Below are positions 36,094-45,194 of a stretch of DNA of 64,000 nucleotides, piece after piece. The stretch covers positions 1-64,000 of the forward strand of contig CAZVGZ010000014.1 in the NCBI GenBank assembly GCA_964627605.1. The letters are read 5' to 3'. Positions within the stretch are counted from its first letter, which is position 1; each line of letters starts with the position of its first letter. The notes under the pieces were generated by a model that searched no databases, was not told the origin of the DNA, and worked only from the letters and a program-made list of their open reading frames with translations. The position numbers and the translations under genes are program-made. The stretch comes from CAZVGZ01 sp964627605. GTDB lineage: Bacteria > Latescibacterota > MWCZ01 > CAZVGZ01.

Positions 36094-39000
36094 CAGACCA
36101 CCTCCGCCGCCGCTGGCGACTCAACTAAAGCCGGTTCGGCTAGGTCCATACCCAACGCCCTGGCGAAAAGCCGTTTGACGTCCTCACTAATCATATACAG
36201 CGCAGGCACCAACAGCAGTATTATCCCTGTGGCAAACAGGATCCCAAACGCTAGACTTATAGCCATGGGAATCATGAACCGCGCCTGAACCGAAGTCTCT
36301 AAAATTATGGGCGCGAGCCCGAAAAATGTCGTAAGCGATGTTAGCAAGATCGGTCTTAGTCGCCTTATACCCCCCTCCACCACCGCTTCAGTGGTTGCCA
36401 CCCCCTGTGCCCTTAACTCGTTTATAGCAACGATGAGCACTAGCGAGTCGTTCACCACCACACCGGTGAGCGCCACAAAACCCATAACGCTCACGATGCT
36501 AAGCTCATACCCCAAGACCATATGCCCCAAAATCGCGCCTATCAGCCCGAACGGAATGGCCGACATAACTACCAGCGGCTGTATGTAGCTCCTGAACGGC
36601 ACCGCAAGCAGACAGTAGATCGCAAGCTGCGCCATCACAAATCCCAACAGGAGGCTCTGCATAGACTCCTGCTGCTCGCGTTGCACCCCCTCAAGGCTGT
36701 ATCGAACGCCAGGATAATCCCTCAAAAGCTCCGGTAGTAGCTCGGCGCGGACACGAGCAATTATCTGATTTGCATTGGCAATGGTCTGGTCGACGTCGCC
36801 TGTGACGTTGAGCACGCGCTGCCCATCGACGCGCCTGACGGATGTGTACGCCTTTCCACCGGTGATGGTAGCAGCCTGCGCTAGTGGAAGCTCAGAACCG
36901 GATGGAGTTCTGAGGCGCAACTGCTCCAAGCCGTATTGACTATACCTGTCAGACTTTGGCAAGCGAACCATCACCCTCACCTCGTCCCTGCCCCTCTGCT
37001 GACGAAGCGCCTCGGTACCGAAAAACCCGCTGCGCAACTGTCTTGCAAGGCTTTTTTCCGTGAGTCCCAGGTTACGCGCTGCTGGTTTCAGCTTGAAGTC
37101 AAACTGTGTCTTCCCGCTCCCAAAGCCAGGGTCTACAGATGTCACGCCAGCATAGAACTGAATCTCGTCCGCTAGTCTTCCCGCCGCCGCTTCAAGCAGT
37201 TTTGGATCGGTATGGGCCAGCTGTATATCGATCGGCCATCCGACACTCGGCCCGATATTGAACGCAAAATTTATCGATTTGACCCCAGGAGGATGTCCCA
37301 CCTCCTCCCTCCAAGCCGTTGACAGCTCCGAGGCGGTGACGGTGCGCTTTTTGAGTGGCACCAAAAACAGCGCCACCTCCACTACATGCGCTCCGCTGGC
37401 ATCAACCGCGTTTGGCCTATGCGGTCCAAACCCTCCCATCTCCTCGCCAATCTGGGTGTACAAACCTCTTACGAGAGTATCGTTTTGCGCGGAGTAACGT
37501 GCCACCACCCGTCTCACTCCGTTTTCGACTTGTTTGGTGATTCTAAGTGCGTCGTCGAGTGAAGCCCCGACAGGCAATCTGACAGAGACTTTGACTAGGT
37601 CACCCTCGATTTTCGGGAAGAAAACAAAGTCAATCCTTCCACCTGCAACCAGACCCACTACGATCAATTGGAGCGCCACCCCTATCGCCACAGTCAGATA
37701 CCGGTTGGTGACCACCCACTTAGCGAACGGTGGGTAGGTGTTATGGTTGTGAAATTTCAGCGCATCTCTGACCCGCTTCTGCAATCTGGCAAGCGTTCCT
37801 AATACGCCCGTGGGGCTTGAAGGCGCACTGTGACCTAAGTGCGACGGGAGGATGAGCAACGACTCCACCACCGAAAGTACTAGCACCGAGATGACGATGA
37901 GAGGGATCACTTTGAAAATCTTACCCATGGGACCAGGGACAGCCAGTAGCGGGCTGAACGCCGCGACTGTGGTGAGTACAGCAAAAATGACAGGCATCGC
38001 CATCTGCTTAGCGCCCAACACCGCAGCCTCGATCCGGTCCATCCCCTCCTGCCTGTGGTGATAGACGTTCTCACCGATCACAATGGCGTCATCAACTACG
38101 ATTCCCAAACCAACGATGAACGCAAAGAGCGAAATCATATTCACCGACACGCCCAGCGCAGGCATAAATAGAAATGCGCCCAAGAAACTGATGGGGATCC
38201 CCATCAAAACCCAGAACGCCAGTTTGGTCTCCAGAAATATCCCCAGGACCAACTGTATCAGTATCAACCCCATCACCGCATTGCGCAGCAGCAGGTTGAT
38301 CCTGTCTTCGAGTACTTCAGCATAATCGTTCCACACAGCGACTTTGATCCCTGGAGGCAGTACCTCCCCAGCGTGATCGACGTAGCCGTGGGCAGCCTTG
38401 GAGACCTCCACAGGCGTCTGGTTACCAACGCGGTAGATGTCTATTTTGACCGCCGGTTGCCCATCGAAAAACGTCTGCTGGTCGGTCTCGCGAAACCCAT
38501 CACGGATAACAGCTATGTCTCCTAACCGCACACGAGAGCCTCCAGGGGTAGCCAGAAGCGCAATATCCTCGAACTCACCGCCAAAATCCCTTCTCTCATT
38601 CGTTCGAATCAACACCTCACCGCCGCTGGTCTTGACCGAGCCACCGGACAGTTCCAGCGAGGCGGCTCGCACCGCACCGGCGATCTGGTCCAGAGTGAGT
38701 CCGTACCCGCTCAAAACATGTCTGGGCACCTCAATCGAAATCTCGCGAGGGCGCACCCCCGTTAGCTCCACCAGCACAATGTCGTCCAGCGCCAATAGAT
38801 CGCGCCGGACAGTTTCTGCATAGCGGCGAAGCGTCTCTTCGGTCTGATCGCCATGAATTATCACCGACACAACCTGCTGGCGGTTTGTCACCTGGGCCAC
38901 CACCGGCTCCTCGGCGTCGATGGGGAACGATGTGATCCGGTCAACAGCGTTCTTCACATCCGAAGTAACCCGATCACCGTCAGCGCCTACCAGCATCGTG

Positions 39001-39305
39001 ACCATTACCGCTCCAAGCCCCTCAACCGCCTGGCCTTCGACCTTTTTAACACCATCTAACCCCTGAACCGCCTCTTCCACCGCAAGAACGATCCCCTGCT
39101 CCACCTCAGAAGGGTTTGCTCCTGGATAGGGCACCGTGATCCGCACCATCCCCTGATCGAACTCAGGAAACACCTCCATTTTGGCGCGCCCGGCCAACAA
39201 AAGCCCACCACCGATGAACACCAGCATCAGAAGGTTAGACGCCACAGAGTTGCGCGCCATCCACGCTATTGGCCCTGCTTTCTCTCTGTTTATCTCGGAG
39301 TTCAT
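36093..39305 (-). CDS. RND efflux permease (AcrB/HAE1 type)
   Basis: Full-length inner-membrane pump, 1070 residues, the normal size. The first helix (NLLMLVFIGGGLLLAG) leads to VFPEFDQGMVRITVPYPGA. TM4 carries the proton-relay pair in GLGIVVDDAIVIGENVYHH. The second half repeats the pattern (MGFVALTGVVVNDSLVLIVAINELR, RLRPILLTSLTTFFGL). It overlaps the fusion-protein gene by 4 bases upstream (ATGA) and the TetR gene by 1 base downstream. It forms a tripartite pump with the neighbouring HlyD and TolC proteins. Substrate unknown. It is a different pump from the partial one at the left edge, with no close similarity at the start. Confidence 0.95.
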   Translation of the reverse strand: MNSEINREKAGPIAWMARNSVASNLLMLVFIGGGLLLAGRAKMEVFPEFDQGMVRITVPYPGANPSEVEQGIVLAVEEAVQGLDGVKKVEGQAVEGLGAVMVTMLVGADGDRVTSDVKNAVDRITSFPIDAEEPVVAQVTNRQQVVSVIIHGDQTEETLRRYAETVRRDLLALDDIVLVELTGVRPREISIEVPRHVLSGYGLTLDQIAGAVRAASLELSGGSVKTSGGEVLIRTNERRDFGGEFEDIALLATPGGSRVRLGDIAVIRDGFRETDQQTFFDGQPAVKIDIYRVGNQTPVEVSKAAHGYVDHAGEVLPPGIKVAVWNDYAEVLEDRINLLLRNAVMGLILIQLVLGIFLETKLAFWVLMGIPISFLGAFLFMPALGVSVNMISLFAFIVGLGIVVDDAIVIGENVYHHRQEGMDRIEAAVLGAKQMAMPVIFAVLTTVAAFSPLLAVPGPMGKIFKVIPLIVISVLVLSVVESLLILPSHLGHSAPSSPTGVLGTLARLQKRVRDALKFHNHNTYPPFAKWVVTNRYLTVAIGVALQLIVVGLVAGGRIDFVFFPKIEGDLVKVSVRLPVGASLDDALRITKQVENGVRRVVARYSAQNDTLVRGLYTQIGEEMGGFGPHRPNAVDASGAHVVEVALFLVPLKKRTVTASELSTAWREEVGHPPGVKSINFAFNIGPSVGWPIDIQLAHTDPKLLEAAAGRLADEIQFYAGVTSVDPGFGSGKTQFDFKLKPAARNLGLTEKSLARQLRSGFFGTEALRQQRGRDEVRVMVRLPKSDRYSQYGLEQLRLRTPSGSELPLAQAATITGGKAYTSVRRVDGQRVLNVTGDVDQTIANANQIIARVRAELLPELLRDYPGVRYSLEGVQREQQESMQSLLLGFVMAQLAIYCLLAVPFRSYIQPLVVMSAIPFGLIGAILGHMVLGYELSIVSVMGFVALTGVVVNDSLVLIVAINELRAQGVATTEAVVEGGIRRLRPILLTSLTTFFGLAPIILETSVQARFMIPMAISLAFGILFATGIILLLVPALYMISEDVKRLFARALGMDLAEPALVESPAAAEVV

Positions 39306-40474
39306 CGCACGGTCCTCATGGTGTCGGCAGTGGTGTCGCTATACCTTGGTTCCACCGCCATACCCACAACTGGTGCCGCCAGCGCGCTGGTGATTACCGC
39401 TTCACCATCTCCCAGATCAACCCGCACCAACACCCGGTCAGCCATCTTTCTGACGACGTCAACTTGCGTAATCGACAGTCTCCCCAACCTAACGGTCCAC
39501 AGCATATCATCTATCCTGAGCGCCTCCCTGGGCAGCTCATAGACGTTCTTGACCTCATGACCATCAATCGTAACGTCAACGCTGGCACCAAGAAGAAGGC
39601 GCGTCGGGGAGTTGTCATCCACACCAAGCGGGTCCGCCACCTCAATAAGCAGTCTGGCCATCAAGCCTACTTTTTCAACATCGCTCATAGCCTCAATAAC
39701 GCGACCCTGACGAACCTCACTTAACCCACCCATATCCAGCATCACATGAGCTGCTGCACCAGGGACATCAATCCACGAGAGTTCGGACTGAGGTACAGCA
39801 GCCTCAATCCAAAAAGTATCCGTGCCGACTAGAGTCGCCAGCGGTGCACCTGGCCTTACTATCTGTCCCACATCGACCCGTCGCTCGGTGACAACGGCGT
39901 TAAACGGTGCCCGTAAAGTCGTGCGCTCAACGCTGAGCCGCGCGCTCTCAAGACTGCTCTCTGCCGCTTCTAGAGCCGCTTGAGCCTGTCTTAACTGAGG
40001 CTCCCGCAGCGCCAAAGATCGTCCTCGATTATCTCCAACCTCCCCAGAGCGCAACAGCCGCCACTCTCTTTCTGCAACCGCCTTTCGACCCTTCTCAATC
40101 TCCAACCCGACCCGCGCCTGCTCCACCCGAGCCAAAGCCTGTTGCACGGCAAACCAATAATCCCGGTCGTCGATCTTTACAACCCAGTCATTTCGATAAA
40201 AACGACCTCCAGGACGCAGTTTGGGGCTGATCTTCACCGCTCTGCCAGCTATTTCTGCCTCCAGAGTGATCAATCTGGCGGGCACCACGCGTCCTTGGGC
40301 AACGATCGCGGCTCGCCGTTCAACCAACTGTGGCGACATCATCTCGACAGGCATCGCCGGGGTGGTTGATTTGACTCTCTCTGCATCAGCGCGAGTCGCA
40401 ATCAGCGCGAACATTATCACCGCACCGACACCTATGGCAGCCACTGGAAGAAGTATTTTTTTTGTTTTCGTCAT
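39302..40474 (-). CDS. RND pump periplasmic adaptor (HlyD/AcrA family)
   Basis: 390 residues with an N-terminal membrane anchor (ILLPVAAIGVGAVIMFALIA), no lipobox. The order is biotinyl-lipoyl-like first half (ITLEAEIAGRAVKIS, GGRFYRNDWVVKID), an alpha-helical hairpin (VQQALARVEQARVGLEIE to RLSVERT), the second lipoyl half (TLRAPFNAVVTERRVDVGQI), then beta-barrel and membrane-proximal domains. It links the RND pump to the outer-membrane channel. The start overlaps the TolC-like gene stop by 4 bases and its own stop overlaps the pump start by 4 bases. Confidence 0.93.
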   Translation of the reverse strand: MTKTKKILLPVAAIGVGAVIMFALIATRADAERVKSTTPAMPVEMMSPQLVERRAAIVAQGRVVPARLITLEAEIAGRAVKISPKLRPGGRFYRNDWVVKIDDRDYWFAVQQALARVEQARVGLEIEKGRKAVAEREWRLLRSGEVGDNRGRSLALREPQLRQAQAALEAAESSLESARLSVERTTLRAPFNAVVTERRVDVGQIVRPGAPLATLVGTDTFWIEAAVPQSELSWIDVPGAAAHVMLDMGGLSEVRQGRVIEAMSDVEKVGLMARLLIEVADPLGVDDNSPTRLLLGASVDVTIDGHEVKNVYELPREALRIDDMLWTVRLGRLSITQVDVVRKMADRVLVRVDLGDGEAVITSALAAPVVGMAVEPRYSDTTADTMRTVR

Positions 40475-41889
40475 TGCACTAACCCCTCAATCTGCGACGT
40501 CTGAGCGTCAGGTTCGGCGATCTCGTCAGTCCACGAACCACCGATGGCTCTGTAGAGCTGTATCCTGTAGGACAGCAGAACTCTCTCTGCGCTGATCTGC
40601 TCACGCTGTGCACGATGGAGCGTCTGAATCGAATTCAGCACCGGCAGGAAATCGCTAAGACCCTCCAGATAGCGCGCCTGTGCCTGATCCACCAGCGATT
40701 GCGACACCGCTACCTGTTCTCTAAGGCGGGACAGGTATTCACGCTGCCTCGCCTCCAGCACCAACGCATCCTGCACTTCAGTTATCGCCTCCAACATCAC
40801 TTGTCCCAAGTGAGCCACTCTCTCATCGACCTCCGCCTGTCGTTGTTGAACAACAGCTTTTCGCCGCCCACCATCCACCACAGGCAGCGCCACTGAGCCG
40901 ACGAGAGACCACACCCACTTGTCAATCAGCGACGAGAGGCTGGACGACGTAAATCCAGTGGACCCGCTTATTCGAAGAGATGGGTACCGATCCGCAGCCG
41001 CCGCCGCGACCAAGTGATCTCCCGCCGCCAGCGACATCCAAGCCGCCTCCACATCTGGTCTCCGTTTAAGCACCTTAGCAGGCAACCCGATCTTAGGAGT
41101 CGCTGGGAGTTGTGGCAACTCACTTTCGATAGCCAGTATAAAATCTGTTGGCGGACAGCCAGCTACGAGAGCCAACCTGTTTTTCAGCACCTCCTCACTG
41201 GCCTCAAATCTTGGCAACTCAGCCTGGGACGAAAGAAGCTGCTGACGCTGCTGATAGACTTCAACCGCCGAAGCCAAACCGAGATCAAACCGCGCTTCGA
41301 CGAGTTGCAGCAGTGTAGAGTTCGCGTCTATTTGAGCTGCGAGTTGAGCCTGCTGCGCTCTCCGCTCGATCAGCCCAAACCAGGTCTCAGCGGTCTGGGC
41401 AACGAGCGTCATCGCCATCGCGTGAGTTTGAAGACGAGCGGCTTCAGCGCCAAAAAACGCCGCTTTTGCGTTGTTGCGCGATCTGCCCCAGATGTCTAGC
41501 TCATAGGACGCCGCTGCTGAGAGTGAGTGCTGATTTGCCTCCTGAGCAGCACCAGTAAAACCGATGGCCCTCGCCCTACCAGACGATGCCGAGACACCTA
41601 TCTGTGGCCACCGAGCCGCATCCGCCTGCTGTGCTATTGCGTCTGCCTCTCGCATCCTGGCCCAACTCTGACGCAGGTTCAGGTTGTCAGACAGAACGCG
41701 ATCTATCACTCCTGAAAGTGTTGTGTCGCCAAACTCGATCCACCAGCGACCCGCCGGACGATAGTCCGTGCTGGCGCTCTTAGAAAAACTATCTGGAATG
41801 TCGATTGGCGGAGCATGGCTCGACGCAGTAGCCCCGCACCCTGCAACCGCCGCCGCCACGAGCCCTGCGGCGATAAATATAAGTCTCAT
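40471..41889 (-). CDS. Outer-membrane efflux lipoprotein (NodT/TolC family)
   Basis: 472 residues. Signal peptide and lipobox are clear (AAGLVAAAVAGC, Cys18), so this is the acylated NodT type of channel. Two long TolC repeats are seen: LNLRQSWARMREADAIAQQA with YELDIWGRSRNNAKAA, and DRYPSLRISGSTGF with LPVVDGGRRKAVVQQRQAE. It is the first gene of the efflux operon. Two copies of GAACGAACGTTCG lie 33-80 bases upstream of the start, inside the likely promoter. Confidence 0.93.
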   Translation of the reverse strand: MRLIFIAAGLVAAAVAGCGATASSHAPPIDIPDSFSKSASTDYRPAGRWWIEFGDTTLSGVIDRVLSDNLNLRQSWARMREADAIAQQADAARWPQIGVSASSGRARAIGFTGAAQEANQHSLSAAASYELDIWGRSRNNAKAAFFGAEAARLQTHAMAMTLVAQTAETWFGLIERRAQQAQLAAQIDANSTLLQLVEARFDLGLASAVEVYQQRQQLLSSQAELPRFEASEEVLKNRLALVAGCPPTDFILAIESELPQLPATPKIGLPAKVLKRRPDVEAAWMSLAAGDHLVAAAAADRYPSLRISGSTGFTSSSLSSLIDKWVWSLVGSVALPVVDGGRRKAVVQQRQAEVDERVAHLGQVMLEAITEVQDALVLEARQREYLSRLREQVAVSQSLVDQAQARYLEGLSDFLPVLNSIQTLHRAQREQISAERVLLSYRIQLYRAIGGSWTDEIAEPDAQTSQIEGLVQ

Positions 41890-41921
41890 AGTATCCCGTG
41901 CTCCTGCTTCGGTAAGGGATA

Positions 41922-41934
41922 GAACGAACGTTCG
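41922..41934. promoter_or_regulatory. Operator-like palindrome 1 before the efflux operon
   Basis: GAACGAACGTTCG, centred on the perfect CGAACGTTCG dyad at 41925-41934. It lies 33 bases upstream of the TolC-like gene start. The same 13 bases recur at 41956-41968, a 34-base step (about three helical turns). This is typical of TetR-family operators; the TetR gene ends the operon. Confidence 0.7.
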
Positions 41935-41955
41935 ATTCGCAGCAACTTACAGACC

Positions 41956-41969
41956 GAACGAACGTTCGT
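41956..41969. promoter_or_regulatory. Operator-like palindrome 2 before the efflux operon
   Basis: Second copy of GAACGAACGTTCG; here the dyad extends to 12 bp, ACGAACGTTCGT (41958-41969). Together with the copy at 41922 it probably brackets or overlaps the promoter of the efflux operon and is the inferred binding site of the TetR protein. Confidence 0.7.
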
Positions 41970-42169
41970 CAAGGGCGTCAAGAACAGTTGTCGAAGAAGT
42001 TAGGGTGGGTCGTCTTGTTGCAGCCCTACAGTTGTCAAAAGGCAGGCGATAGAACAGCAGAGCGTTTGGTAACCACGGGCCATGATGCCCGACCAGCGCA
42101 ACCCCAAAACCCCCTTCTGCGGCGTTGGAAGCGATCCAGAAACTTCGCTTCATTCCCGACGGGTGTGGT

Positions 42170-42514
42170 TTAGTCTTGCTCCTTGCTCGGACTTTGCCCA
42201 CCCTCAGTAATCATAATCCCGCGCCTATCCACAGCGCCGCGAATCTGCTCGATAACATCAGGCATCCGGCGGGCAAGAGGATGGGGAGGGAAACTCAGTT
42301 CGTCCCATCCCTCAGCGTCTAGCTGCAGGATATCAGTTGCGGATAGCGGTGTTGAGACCGCCACCCCACCTTTTGGCGCCACTATCGCAAAATCCACCAG
42401 ACTGTAGGCAGACACCTCTCGTACGCGATACTGTCGTTCGGCATCCATTCCATCCTGTTTGAGCGCGGTCCACAGCGACTCTTCAGCGGGATGCCCAAGG
42501 TACAGATCGTTCAC
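42170..42514 (-). CDS. DUF559-like small protein, catalytic acid apparently missing
   Basis: 114 residues. The pattern HPAEESLWTALKQDGMDA, ERQYRV, LVDFAI and the end AEGWDELSFPPHPL resembles the Vsr/DUF559 restriction-endonuclease-like fold, in which a strand normally reads (I/V)-E-x-D-G. Here that strand is GGVAVSTPLS, so the key Glu is gone. The start is uncertain: the GTG at 42514 lies immediately against an AGGAGG, too close for normal initiation, while CTG 42505 in the same frame has good spacing. It may be a decayed nuclease or an inactive relative. The region between its stop and the efflux operators (41970-42169) holds only a small CGGGC/GCCCG hairpin at 42076-42091. Confidence 0.5.
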   Translation of the reverse strand: MNDLYLGHPAEESLWTALKQDGMDAERQYRVREVSAYSLVDFAIVAPKGGVAVSTPLSATDILQLDAEGWDELSFPPHPLARRMPDVIEQIRGAVDRRGIMITEGGQSPSKEQD

Positions 42515-42807
42515 CTCCTACGCCTCCAGAAGACATGGGATCGTTGTCGGTATGAAGGAGATCGGTCGCCGTCCACCACTATGTTTTATCGGTGTAGGGA
42601 GTCGCGAATATGGAACCAGTGCTCATTAACTGGCGCGATCCATCTGCTCTGAGTCGCCGACATGGACCACAAGCACGCGTTGCTGAGGGGTATTTTCCCA
42701 GGCCTAAACGCTGCGGCGTTATCAGTCCAAATGTTTGCTGCCCCGACCCGACCTCAAAACAGAACACCGCCGTCTATCACCGCCACACCGAAAAAGGGCA
42801 GACTCAT

Positions 42808-43971
42808 CTACCAATTGCGGCCAACGGACTCAACTGGAAATATCGGTTTTGCTTCCATCCAACTCTTCGGTGGTAGGTCACCCAGAGCGATTCGCGGCAA
42901 AGAGATCGCAGCGGAGCTGATGCCAAGGCTGAAGTGCCCAGCCCCTGACACCGCCTCGACTATCACAATATAGCTACCAGCCTCAAGTATCATAGAAATA
43001 AAAGCATTAAGGCCGTCGCCACTATTGTCATCGGCAGCGATAAATCCAAACCTGTCAGTTAAAATAAATAGCTGTAGGTCCGCGTTTCCAGATGTGTCCA
43101 ACAGAGTAAAATCTAGCGCCTGGGCGCTATTCAGCGTGAGCCCGAACTCCAGATAGGGATCATCCCCCTGTACCGGCCCGACAATAGGTTCGCCGATAGT
43201 CACGACGGCCGGTTCGGATGGCTGCTCGACACTCAACTCGAAATCACCGCCATTCAGGAACCTAAGCGCTACCAACGTGTAGGTCCCGATACCCAGTGGC
43301 ATCCGCCTGATCCATGAGTCCCGCCCGTACCCACCGTCATCATCAAGCACCAAAAGTCGCCAGCGATCGTCGTAAATTGCCAAGATGGGGTCCCACAGCC
43401 CCGATGGAGACGCGTCCAGGTGAATGTCTAACGTGTCAGGCTGCGAGATAACCAGATCAAACAGCTCAATGTAGTAGAGCGAATCCGCGCTCGTGCCCAC
43501 AAGTTGCCCGTTCACAGGATGGCCTACCGCGACCTCCTCCAATGGCTGAGCAGTATCAACATTCAGCTGAAAGTCCCCAGAACCGGAATCGCGAGTGACA
43601 ACAATCGTGTAGGCACCCTCGACAAGCAGTATCCGCATCCGGGGGTTGTAGTCTCCACCGAAGACATCGTCCGCAGCTATCATAGCGCCTTGATCGTCAT
43701 GCAACGCCACGCGCATCCAGAGATCACCCGATGTCCTCTTTGCTCTGAACTCCACCCTGGACGTTGGCGATATCTGCAGCGTGAAACGCATCTCAGACTG
43801 GGTTTCACCGGTCGCCCCAGGGGCGGACAGATAACCGGTCTTCTGCGATCCCAAACGCATATCGGTTTGCAGTCCAGAAGAACAAAAAAGCCCGGTTGAA
43901 CTCAGAAAAACCGCCGACGCAGCTAAAATCACACCAAACGGCACTTTTCTGGGACTAATAGACATCGCCAT
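42808..43971 (-). CDS. Secreted protein made of three PPC-like beta modules
   Basis: 387 residues from ATG 43971 (AAGGA upstream). A signal peptide (GVILAASAVFLSSTGLFC) is followed by three repeats of about 110 residues. Each has the pre-peptidase C-terminal (PPC) pattern: a Phe-rich strand, a DLWMRVALHDDQG / DPILAIYDDRW / ADLQLFILTDRFG stretch, an acidic loop (AADDVFGGDYNPR, LDDDGGYGRDSW, AADDNSGDGLNAF) and a closing strand (GAYTIVVTRDSGSGDFQL, GTYTLVALRFLNGGDFEL, GSYIVIVEAVSGAGHFSL). No catalytic domain is attached. Function is unknown; PPC domains usually accompany secreted hydrolases. It is transcribed alone. Confidence 0.7.
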   Translation of the reverse strand: MAMSISPRKVPFGVILAASAVFLSSTGLFCSSGLQTDMRLGSQKTGYLSAPGATGETQSEMRFTLQISPTSRVEFRAKRTSGDLWMRVALHDDQGAMIAADDVFGGDYNPRMRILLVEGAYTIVVTRDSGSGDFQLNVDTAQPLEEVAVGHPVNGQLVGTSADSLYYIELFDLVISQPDTLDIHLDASPSGLWDPILAIYDDRWRLLVLDDDGGYGRDSWIRRMPLGIGTYTLVALRFLNGGDFELSVEQPSEPAVVTIGEPIVGPVQGDDPYLEFGLTLNSAQALDFTLLDTSGNADLQLFILTDRFGFIAADDNSGDGLNAFISMILEAGSYIVIVEAVSGAGHFSLGISSAAISLPRIALGDLPPKSWMEAKPIFPVESVGRNW

Positions 43972-44187
43972 GTGCATCCTTATGTTGAACACTTTTATCT
44001 TTACGAATCGCGCGCACCGGATATAAGCCCAAACGATTTATCAGGCCAACCCACAGCCCATCTCGATGCTACGATCCCCCAATTACGCTGCCCAGCGAGC
44101 GGCCTTCGTACAGCTGGTCCGTTTTAAAGTACATTTGCAGCATTCACGATCATCTTATCCCACCCGCCCTCCAACGAAGGCGTCGCA
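43972..44187. promoter_or_regulatory. Divergent intergenic region
   Basis: 216 bases between the PPC-module gene (leftward) and the nitrilase-family gene (rightward), so it must hold two promoters. I could not place them with confidence. Confidence 0.4.
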
Positions 44188-45093
44188 ATGCCCCGCAACG
44201 TAACGATAGCCACCTGCTCGGTTGACTGCCGTGGTTTTGGAGAGATGCCAGACGATTTCCTGCTAGCTCAATCTCTTCAAATGGTGGACGAAGCCGGAAC
44301 CAAAGGCGCTGACATCGTATGCCTACCAGAGTTCGCAGCGTGTGAACGCCACGAAGGCCGCTTTGTTCCGCAACCCATCCCTGGTGAAGCGACCGACTCA
44401 TTCGCACGATTGGCGAAGAAGCACAATATGTACGTCATCGCCCCACTCCAGGAGACCGTCGACGATCAGTGGTGCTACAACACCGCTGCACTTTTAGACC
44501 GTTCTGGTGTGGTTGTGGGAACCTACAGAAAGACCCATGTCTGCCTGCCAGACCACTGTGAAGGTGAAAACACCCTTCCAGGCGATGATGTTCCCGTATT
44601 CGGCATCGACATCGGTAGAGTGGCTATCACCACCTGCATGGATATCCACTATCCAGAGCTGTACGCTGTCATGGCACTCAAAGGCGCCGAAATCATATTT
44701 TGGCCCACCGCCTGCTTCGATTACACTGGAGACCTCATCGAGTCACTGGTAAACGCCCGGGCGATAGATACCCAATCATTTTTCGTCACCAGCCACTATG
44801 CTGAGCTTCCTTTTCTAGCGGGAAAGACTATGGGACGCAGCCGAATAGTCGATCCCATGGGCCGCACCCGCGCCGACACCAGCCACTTTCCAGGGATCGC
44901 CATCGCCACTGTCGATCTCGATCAGACGTACCCGATGTGGTATACCGGTGCCATGCTCAAGGAGTACCCCACGATGCGTGCGGTGTTCCAGAAGACTCGT
45001 CGTCCTGAGCTCTACGGCCCTTTGGTTGATCGAGGTGACATGGAAGCCTCAGCAGAGCGTGTGGATGCCGAAAACAGATCCAACGACCTGTGA
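44188..45093 (+). CDS. Carbon-nitrogen hydrolase (nitrilase superfamily)
   Basis: 301 residues with the full catalytic triad: Glu48 (VCLPEFAA), Lys115 (TYRKTH) and Cys150 (TTCMDIHYPE). This fits amidases such as N-carbamoyl-putrescine or N-carbamoyl-amino-acid hydrolases more than true nitrilases. Cytoplasmic, no signal. ATG 44188 has GAAGG about 9 bases upstream. It lies 101 bases ahead of the fucosidase gene in the same direction, with a small hairpin (GCGATT/AATCGC, 45144-45161) between them. Substrate unknown. Confidence 0.9.
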   Translation: MPRNVTIATCSVDCRGFGEMPDDFLLAQSLQMVDEAGTKGADIVCLPEFAACERHEGRFVPQPIPGEATDSFARLAKKHNMYVIAPLQETVDDQWCYNTAALLDRSGVVVGTYRKTHVCLPDHCEGENTLPGDDVPVFGIDIGRVAITTCMDIHYPELYAVMALKGAEIIFWPTACFDYTGDLIESLVNARAIDTQSFFVTSHYAELPFLAGKTMGRSRIVDPMGRTRADTSHFPGIAIATVDLDQTYPMWYTGAMLKEYPTMRAVFQKTRRPELYGPLVDRGDMEASAERVDAENRSNDL

Positions 45094-45194
45094 CCCGCGC
45101 TACTAATAGAACCGCTTCCCATTGCCCAATCTTACCCCCTAAAGCGATTTTACTTAATCGCAAATAGAGAGCCATCAAGCAAAAGGAGCATCAG

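Noticed and set aside
41947..42201. Minus-strand 84-codon frame downstream of the DUF559-like gene
   Set aside because: It overlaps the end of that gene and the operator region, lacks a ribosome site and has no recognisable domain.
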